A DNA stretch of 64,000 nt from Macropodus opercularis (lineage: Eukaryota > Chordata > Actinopteri > Anabantiformes > Osphronemidae). Numbering within the stretch: position 1 is the first letter of the stretch; each line of letters starts with the position of its first letter. The notes under the pieces were generated by a model. That model did not search any database. It worked only from the letters and a program-made list of their open reading frames with translations, and was not told the DNA's origin. Below are positions 37,980 to 47,300 of the stretch, piece by piece. The DNA is taken from contig CM061106.1 of assembly GCA_030770545.1 (NCBI GenBank), positions 258,001 through 322,000 on the forward strand, given 5' to 3'. The translations under genes and the position numbers were made by a program.

Positions 37980-38165
37980 TTTGACTCTGCAGCAACCACA
38001 GACACTGCAACGTCATGGTTTTCACTGAAACATGGCTAAATAGCGGTATATCAGACAAGGCCATTTCTCTAGCTGAGCACCACCAGAACTGCAGATGACT
38101 CCGGTGCATTTATGTTAAAGCTCAGTGTTTAAGTTCATGGTTAAGTGTAGACGGTTTTATCTGCC
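37980..38165 (+). mobile_element. LINE endonuclease-domain remnant
   Basis: The plus strand reads NVMVFTETWLNSGISDKAIS, matching the apurinic-type endonuclease motif (FTETWL) of fish non-LTR retrotransposons. Truncated on both sides. Confidence 0.6.
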
Positions 38166-38172
38166 TCAGGAG

Positions 38173-38250
38173 TTCAATTCAATTCAACTTTATTTATATA
38201 GCGTCAACTCACAACATCAGTTATCTTAAGGCTCTTTACAAGTAAGGTTT
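38173..38250 (+). repeat. Dispersed fish repeat (tttatttatatagcg type)
   Basis: caattcaactttatttatat followed by agcgtcaactcacaac and ggctctttac is a very common teleost dispersed motif. A reverse-oriented relative lies at 29430-29512. Confidence 0.6.
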
Positions 38251-38259
38251 AAGACCTGA

Positions 38260-40320
38260 GTCATTTAGTTACCACTAATTAAGTGACTGGACAATTACAA
38301 CAACCAGGTTCTCATTTACGTGACACCAGCTCACTGAAAAAAAGTGACACATCCAACCTCTTTGTGTTCAGCCTGAAAGCCATCCATCATGTCAGCTACT
38401 ACAAATAACATGACATCAAATGAAACATGTTCACTTTGTTCAGCCAGATAACAAGGCTGCAGGAGAGCATTTCAACCACAGTCAAGATTATGAAGACAAG
38501 CTGAAAACCCTGGAGAGATGGCTTCAACGGTTCACTTCCTGCAAAGGTAGAAGCTCGGCTCCAAACAACATGACCTCACTACGCTACCACCTCTTTTCTT
38601 AGCGGTGTAGTCTGCTCTGCCAGCTGATCGAGAGCTTGGCGTCCTGACTACAAGTGACACAGTCAACATGATCACATGTTGGATTTCAAGCTGCAATTTC
38701 ACCGATGTCATTAACTCTGTGACGATCGTCTCGGATGCTGGTCGTCATATTCTGACTAAAACTAAATGGAATCTTCTGAACATATTACAGTATATTACTA
38801 GTATTAGATCATCCACAGTAAACATGTTCTATCTAAATTGAACATCGATTTCAAAAAATACATTTGAGCAACAGTTACTATTTTATCCATGGACATTTAT
38901 TATTACAATAGATCACAGAAGTCAAGGAAGAGATAATTTCAGATCAACACAAGCCCCAATAAAACATTTACATTTGACATGTGACCTCATATCTCCAACA
39001 ACAAAGCTTGGTTGGTACATATAGCTAAAAATATTATAGGCCAATAAATGAAGCCGGTGAAGAACAGTCCTGTTCTGTTCAAGTTCTGAGCCAGTGCAGG
39101 TGGACGTGACGTTCAATGTCTGCTGCTCTGTCAGGTCAGCGTGAGCTCAGGCGTCGCGTCTTTGTGGAGCCTTCACCTCTTCTCTCAGCAGGTTTTCTGC
39201 CTCTTCTTCATGTGTCTGACGTCTCCATCAACACGGAACCAGGACGTTTACTGCAGTTTAATCCCTTATGCACATGTCTGCTCTGAATATTTACTGGTGT
39301 TATGTTGTCTGGCTTCACCTTAATCCCTCACTGTCAGCAAGTAGTGGCTTCTGTGGACACGCGTCCATCCACCTTGAGATATGAGATGTGCCTGGTGAAG
39401 CTCTGATGCTTTCCTTCTAATGCTGAAAAGAGAACAGCGTCTGGTGACCAGCTGGGTCATAGCAGCCTCTCCAGCGTGAGATGCGCCACTGACACAGGTT
39501 CATTTACCACAGCTTCAGACTGTGAGTCACTCTTAGTTTTGTTCCAAGGGTTGATAGAAGAAAAGCGTTTGTCCTTCACAGAGAACAGCTGCTCATCCTG
39601 GATGATGACGTCACCAAAGCCTCATCCAGCCACTGTTTGGCAGAAACGTCTGTATTTGTCACTAGCTTCCTTTACTGATACACGTACAGATACATTCGGT
39701 CATGTGACGGTGGGGTTTGGACACGAGCTCCGACACCGCGTTTGGATCGGCTGCGTGTCAGGATACGTGACAGAGGCTCTGAAGGTTCTGTCTCCTTCGC
39801 CATCACTAGTTACTGATGCTGCCGCTGCCTCCAATGGTCACTTCCCTCATTCACCTTGTTTATAACCCGTTTGGTTTTTGAGTCAGCGTTTGACATTTTC
39901 TGGGTAATAACTGTGTATTTGAATCTTCCAAGTTGTTGCAATATGAGGCTTCTCTCATCACTGACAGCCTGAGTTGTCAAACAGTTGTGGGGCATCTTCT
40001 GCAGCAGGCGATGGAGGACGTGTCAGAGTCAGTGAAGAGACGGGTTTTCTCCTGAAGGAAGGAACAGTCCTGGCCTGTAGTTGACCTTGAGACTGAACAG
40101 TGAGGGAAGGGAGGGAGGGTGGAGATGGGAATGAACAATGCTTTGTTGGAGAGAACTTCTGAAGAGCGTCGTGGTTTAATGGCTCCATGTGTCAACATTT
40201 CTAACCAGCGCTTCATGGACATATTCAGCTCATGTCACAGGTACCAGCTGCAGCATCTGTAGACAGATATAGATCCTGAAACACAGGAAAGAGACCATGA
40301 CACACGGGAAACGTGGCTTC
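38260..40320. other. Intergenic DNA without recognised gene
   Basis: Short open frames only. The plus-strand 60-codon frame at 38420-38602 (contains DYEDKLKTLERWLQRF) may be transposon debris but I cannot assign it. No SPRY (B30.2) exon for NLR copy B was found on the minus strand here. Confidence 0.4.
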
Positions 40321-40325
40321 ACTTG

Positions 40326-40543
40326 GTCAGTGGAGCATCACACTGACTCGCTAAGAGCAGATCTAAGGTCAGTGGAGCATCACACTGACTCGCTAAGAGC
40401 AGATCTAAGGTCAGTGGAGCATCACACTGACTCGCTAAGAGCAGATCTAAGGTCAGTGGAGCATCACACTGACTCACTAAGAGCAGATCTAAGGTCAGTG
40501 GAGCATCACACTGACTCACTAAGAGCAGATCTAAGGTCAGTGG
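40326..40543. repeat. 42-bp minisatellite, five units
   Basis: Five tandem 42-bp units (gtcagtggagcatcacactg onward to cagatctaag) with a partial sixth. They differ mainly at one base (actcgct or actcact). The unit length, a multiple of three, leaves open frames on both strands (plus-strand peptide SVEHHTDSLRADLR). Confidence 0.95.
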
Positions 40544-41183
40544 GACATTTCTGATCATGGTTCAGTCTCATCTAGTTTCATTCTGTCCACTCAGCCTTTC
40601 TGCTACTTTCCACTTAGTTCTTTAGAGAATTTATGTTTAATTATGATACAGTCAGCATCAAATCACATTTGAAGGATCAACATCACTCTGACACAGTTTA
40701 AACAACGTTTCTAAATCGTGTCTTGTCCAGTTTCCATCTTGAGCAGCAGGGACTTCAGTCGAGTTCAGAGCAGAAGTGCAGCAGCTTCCTTCCAGCTCAT
40801 CTGAACGTCTTGGACTGAAGCTCACACACCTGCACACGTTTATGATCAAGTCTGCTGACTCAGCAGATTTCACTGTCAATAAACTGCTGAGTCATGGGTT
40901 TAGTGACAACTTCCTGTTGGTCCATTAAAGACAGAATAACTGTGGTGACCAACATCTTCTCTGCTTGGAAACATCAGCTGACACAACAACAACAGTCGTC
41001 TTCATGATCACAACAAGCTTCTGGCTGATCTGATGCTGACTGTTCTCTCTGTCTCTGTCTTTCTGCCACAGCTTCACTGAGAAGGTTGGAGCTTTACAGG
41101 AAACACTGGAATCTCTGCTGTGACACTAACTGAGTTAACAAGACTGATGGAAGCAGCACAGACTGACTCCAACCTCTACTGAC
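40544..41183. other. Downstream of NLR copy B, probable 3' UTR or intergenic
   Basis: The minus-strand sequence after the last LRR exon. No further LRR or SPRY exon and no convincing minus-strand AATAAA close by. Confidence 0.35.
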
Positions 41184-41350
41184 CTCAGAGTCACCAGTAG
41201 ACAGACTGGACCAGGTCACGAAGAGGCTTCACTGTTGAATCCTGCAGCTTGTTTCCTGTCAGGGCCAGTTGAGTCAGATGTGATGGGTTGGACTTCAGAG
41301 CTGAGGCCAGAGAATCACAGCTGATCTCTGACAACCTGCACCAACTCAAA
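41184..41350 (-). CDS. Last LRR exon of NLR copy B, shortened by 7 bp
   Basis: Starts like the other LRR exons (acceptor ttattcag; reads SLSWCRLSEISCDSLASALK) but is 167 rather than 174 nt. The loss falls after VKPL, shifts the frame and produces TGA at 41193-41191 just before the old donor site. It is either the true end of the protein or a decayed repeat. Confidence 0.65.
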
Positions 41351-44300
41351 CTGAATAAAACAGTAGAAACAAAGAGTCAGCTTGAAACCATTCAGTGTCT
41401 CATCGTGTGTTTGGAGCTGAAGACGCTTCAGGAAGTAGAAGTTTAGAAACTAGAAGCTCACAAAAACATTTGATACTGAGGAAACATTTAATGGAGTCAA
41501 ACTGATAGAACCAGTCAAACAAGCAGATCCAGAACTTCTGATTACGGCATCTTGGGTTTGAATGTTGAGTCAGAACCAACATTATGGAACCTTAGAAAAG
41601 TGTTGGAGCATCAGCTACTGGTCACAGATTTGATATTTTCTGACTGATTAAATGTTCTTTTGTTTATATTTTCAGTAATGAAATAAAGATAAAACGATTA
41701 AATAAAACTAAAAACAAATGAAACCACAGTAGGAGAAAGCAGTCGTTGCCATGGAGACCCTCAGTGTGGATCAGTAGAACATCAGCCTCATGTCTGCAGT
41801 TTAGCGTCAGCACAACGTTCACATCACATTAATCTACACAGAACTAAAACGTGGAGTCTGACCTCAGAGTCTCCAGTCGACAGTGAGGACTCTCCAGAAA
41901 ACCACACAGATGCTTCACTGATGAATCCTGCAGGTTGTTGAAACTCAGGTCCAGTTGTGTCAGATGTGACGGGTTGGACTTCAGAGCTGAGGCCAGAGAA
42001 TCACAGCTGACCTCTGACAAACTGCAGCGACTCAATCTGAATAAAGAACCAAAGATGAAACAGTAGAAAACAAAGAGTCAGCTTGAAACCATTCAGTGTC
42101 TCATCGTGTGTTTGGAGCTGAAGACGCTTCAAGAAGTAGAAGTTTAGAAACTAGAAAATAAACAGTGAACGAACTAAACCACAGAAGAAGAAAGCAGACG
42201 TTGCCATGGAGACCCTCAGTGTGGATCAGTAGAACATCAGCCTCATGTCTGCAGTTTAGCGTCAGCACAACGTTCACATCACATTAATCTACGAAGAACT
42301 AAAACATGGAGTCTGACCTCAGAGTCTCCAGTCGACAGTGAGGACTCTCCAGAAAACCACACAGATGCTTCACTGATGAATCCTGCAGCTTGTTTCCACT
42401 CAGGTCCAGTTGAGTCAGATGTGACGGGTTGGACTTCAGAGCTGAGGCCAGAGAATCACAACTGATCTCTGACAAACTGCAGCATCTCAATCTGAATAAA
42501 GAACCAAAGATGAAACAGTAGAAAACAAAGAGTCAGCTTGAAACCATTCAGTGTCTCATCGTGAAGATGAATCATTAATAACCAGTCAGATTTGTCCTGA
42601 TCAGTGATCTTCACGTTTAAAAGCCCACAGACAAAGAAATGGTTCACTTCACATGGATCAAGGGATTTTTGCCTGTTGTTTCCAGGTGGGAAGTGTTTTG
42701 GTTTGTGTTGGTTTGAGTTGTGTCTGGTTTCACCTCATTGGATCCTGTATTCAAATGGTTGGGACTGAAACATCTCTGCACTGGTCTGTAGCTGAATGTT
42801 TCTTGACTTTCAGAGCTACTGGAGTCTCATTCTTTCAGTGTTATACTAAGTATTCAATGCTTCTCAGCCACTGCATCAGACAGTGGAGGCTCTGAGCAGC
42901 TCCTTCAGTGGAGACTGATCCAGAGTCAGTGTAGGAAGGAGCGGTGCCACAGATCCTTCATCCACTGCTGTTAGACTCTACAACCAACCAGTCTAACAGC
43001 CACCGTGCAGATCATCTGCTGTAGTTGATCTGGGACTTTATGTTCAGTGTCTGGTATTTGGAACAGTCGTACATTTGTATAATGGATCTTGTTCTTTGCT
43101 CCACTTTCATCCTTTCACTTCTTGCTGATTGTTTGTAGCCGTGGTAACAGTTGAATTTCTCCACTGTGGGATCAGTAGAATGATCTTCTCTCATCTTCCA
43201 TCCTTGGCTAATGAGGCTGATTCTTCTGCATCTCTCTGGTGCAGTGTGGTCCTTCATCCATCAGGAGGGGCCTCTTAGTTCTCCACATTTGTTGTGTGTC
43301 AGTCAGTGAGTGTGTATATTGTGTTTATCACGGGTTTGTGTGTCTAGTGTGTCCTCCCTGGTCCGTGTGTCTCTGCTTGTGCTGTCCCTCGTCCTGTCCC
43401 TTGGCCTCTAGCTCGGTTCGTTGCTTTGGTTAACTCTTGTGGGTTAGAGTTGAGTCAGTCTCAGGCGTTGGCTTCACCTTGTCAGCTTCCTGCTCTAGCA
43501 GCTGCTTTGTGTTCTAGTTTTCTATTGGCTGCTCTTCTCCTGTCCTGTGCAGTGATTGGTTTGTTCTGGTGTTCAGGGATTCATTGACGTCATAGGTCTG
43601 TTACTGTCGTCTCTGGTTCTCTCAGAACCTTTGTGTCAGTCCTGTTCAGAGTGTTGCAGTTTCTGTTCTGGTTCCACAGTGTTTGTCCTTCTCTGTTATC
43701 TGAACTAATATCTGGTCCCTTGAGATTGGTCTCCGTCTCTTTCTGCATCTGGGCCCTGCCCTGGTCCGGTCTTTTCATTTAAACCAAACCAAATGTGGCC
43801 TTAACTACAGACACTAGAAACCCTACGTGTTCAATGTATGTGAAGAGAGACGTGATGAACCAAATGTAAAATAACAGTGAGGCTGTAGCTCATCGTTTAC
43901 ACGTTGGACACATCCTGACCTGAGACTTTCCAGATGGCACTGTGGGCTCTCCAGTCCAGCAGAAAGCAGCTTCACTCCTGAATCCTGCAGGTTGTTGTAA
44001 CTCAGGTCCAGTTCTCTCAGACTAGAGGACTGGGAGCTGAGAACTGAGGACAGAGCTTCAAGGCCTCTTTCTGAGATGTTACAGCCACTGAGCCTGAAAA
44101 ACAGTCAGAGACAGAGAGAAACCATCAGGAGTGTGGGTACTGGCTCAGAGAGGCCACTGCTTCCTGGACTATCAGTGACCCATGGGACAGAAACCTGCTC
44201 ACTGTTTCTCTGTGGACATCACTAAATACAGGTGATGCTGTGTTGACCCAGAGCAGCTTCAAACACCAGCAGCAGTGACTTCATGGATTTCTCTCCTTAG

Positions 44301-47300
44301 ATCATTGGAACCATTAGAGACATTGATTCATTTGCTGGTGACTCTGTCTGACTGCTTGTCTCTTAGACTCAGTCCCAACTAGATCACTCACAGAAGTTCT
44401 TCCGTTCATCAGCACGTCCACATTGAATCCAACCAACCAGTCTCTGCTACGTAGCTCAGGCTTTTCAGGCTGCTGTGGTCAAACCTTCACTGAACAATCC
44501 TGCTCTCAACCCTGGAGAACTAGCAGCTATAGGCCAACATCTAATCTGTCCTTTCTATCTAAACCCTTGAAGTCGTAGCCAGACGACCATGTGACCACCT
44601 GCGTAGGAACAACCTGTGTGTAGATTCCAGTCAGACTTTCCAGGAGCAGATGCAGGACCAACCACCTGCCTGTGTTCTGTTGATGCTGCTCTGTTGTCTC
44701 CTGGCGCCTTAAATAAACTAACTGCACATTTCACTCATGTATTTAATGTTTAATGATAAACTATTGTTGAGCTTTTGTTTATGTGGATTGATTTACTGGT
44801 CTGAATAAAGTTTTAATATAAATAAAATTTACTGGTGTGAATAACTGATCACACAGCAGATTTTTTCTGTCACATTATGCTGCAGCCTACTGAGATCTGA
44901 GTCACGACTGGATGATGGATAGAAACCACTTTGACCTGCTTTATACCTGGAGCGTGACTGTGATTAGTAGTAGTATCATGTAGTGTGTTGTGTGTGATGC
45001 CAGGTGTTGGTTCTACACCTGAGCAGCCAGACCAGAACATCATCTGGTTCCTCAGGCATCAGTCCAGATGTGTGATCTCTGTCAGGTTGAGACAGTCAAT
45101 GCAAACACAGCAGCTGGATCAGTGATTAATGCTTCAATACTTCACTTTCTGAGTCCTGTCCACATTTAACAGAGAGGAACCAGAGGCAGGGGTCAAAGGT
45201 CAGTGACCAGGTGCCTTGATCACCCTGTTAGTTATTATTAAAGGTTCAGGAAGGAACCAGAGACTCAGTCATTGACTGAACTACTGATGTTCACTCTCCT
45301 CTGCTGTTGCTGTTACTCTCAACTGTCTGGAATCTGTTTCCATGATTCCAGTGTGTTGTCTCACTTCAACAGGTTTTAGTTCTATTAACACACGTTCAAG
45401 CTGTTAATGTGTCTAATGTGTAGATGGATCATTCAGCTCAGCTGCAGACGTCTCTGGCTGAGGACAACTCCAGGCTGTTGATACACATTTCAGTCATGTG
45501 AGGACTTACACAGCTTTGTTGGAGGCTTTGACGACTGGCAGCAGCCTCAGCAGAGCCTCCTCTGAACCAGAGTATTTCCTCAGGTCAAACACGTCCAGAT
45601 CTTCTCCTGATGACAGTAAGATGAAGACCAGAGCCGACCACTGAGCAGGAGACAGTTCATGTGTGGAGAGACGTCCTGATCTCAGGTTCTGTTGGATCTG
45701 CTCCACTAGAGAACCATCATTCAGTTCATTCAGACAGTGGAACAGGTTGATGCTTCTCTCTGCAGGCAGATCCTCACTGAGCTTCTTCTTTATGTACTGG
45801 ACTGTTTTCTGATTGGTCTGTGAGCTACTTCCTGTCTGGGTCATCAGACCTTGTAGTAGACTCTGATTGGTCTGCAGTGAAAGACCAAGGAGGAAGCGGA
45901 GGAACAGGTCCAGGTGTCCATTTGGACTCTGTAAGGCCTGGTCCACAGCGTCCAGGTGGAGATGTTTTAGTTTATGTTTCTTTTTAAATACTTTAGATAA
46001 CTTGGATGTTGACTGTTGTTGTAACAGCAGATTGACTCCAGAGTTGATGAAGGTCAGATGGACGTGAAGAGCAGCCAGAAACTCCTGAACACTCAGATGG
46101 ACGAAGCGGAACACCTTGTCCTGGTACAGTCCTCTCTCCTCTCTAAAGACCTGTGTGAACACTCCTGAGTAAACTGAGGCTGCTCTGACATCGATGCCAC
46201 ACTCTGTCAGGTCTGACTCGTAGAAGATCAGGTTTCCTTTCTGCAGCTGCTCTAAAGCCACTTTTCCCAGAGACTCAATCATCTTCCTGCTCTTTTCATT
46301 CCAGTGTGGATCTGTCTCAGCTCCTCCATCGTACTTGATGTTCTTCACTTTGGTCTGAACCACCAGGAAGTGGATGTACATCTCAGTCAGGGTCTTGGGC
46401 AGCTCTCCTCCCTCTCTGGTTCTCAGCAGATCCTCCAGAACCGTAGCAGTGATCCAGCAGAAGACTGGGATGTGACACATGATGTGGAGGCTTCGTGATG
46501 TCTTGATGTGGGAGATGATGGTTGTGGCCTGCTGCTCATCTCTGAACCTCTTCCTGAAGTACTGCTCCTTCTGTGGGTCAGTGAACCCTCTGACCTCCGT
46601 CACCATGTCAACGCACCCAGGAGGGATCTGATTGGCTGCTGCAGGTCGTGTGGTGATCCAGAGGCGAGCAGAGGGAAGCAGGTTCCCCCTGATGAGGTTT
46701 GTCAGCAGCACATCCACTGAGGTGGACTCTGTGACATCAGTCAGGGTTTCAGTCTGGTGGAAGTCCAGAGGAAGTCGACTCTCATCCAGACCGTCCAAGA
46801 TGAACACGACCTGGAAGTGTTCAAAGCTGCAGATTCCTGCTGCTTTGGTTCCAGTGAAGAAGTGATGAACAAGTTCCACCAAGCTGAACTTTTGCTCTTT
46901 CAGCACGTTCAGCTCTCTGAAGGTGAATGGAAACGTGAAGTGTACGTCCTGGTTGGCTTTGCCTTCAGCCCAGTCCAGAGTGAACTTCTGTGTCAGGACT
47001 GTTTTCCCAACGCCAGCCACTCCCTTGGTCACCACGGTTCTGATGGGTCCATCTCTTCCAGCTGAGCCTTTAAAGACGTCTTCTAGTCTGATGGTTGTTT
47101 CTGCTCTGTGTGGTTTCCTGGAGGCTGCTTCAATCTGTCTGACCTCATGTTCATGGTTGACCTCTCCAGTCCCTCCCTCTGTGATGTAGAGCTCTGTGTA
47201 GATCTGGTTCAGAAGGGTTGGGTTTCCTGCTTTAGCGATGCCTTCAAACACAAACTGGAACTTCTGCTGCAGCTGAGATTTAAGCTGACAAACTGCAGCA

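Noticed and set aside
38420..38602. 60-codon frame that resembles transposase-type helical sequence
   Set aside because: Too short and no motif I can name; left as unassigned DNA.
40297..40558. 85-codon plus-strand and 79-codon minus-strand frames with 14-residue repeats
   Set aside because: Both strands are open because the 42-bp minisatellite unit is a multiple of three; no splice or gene context.
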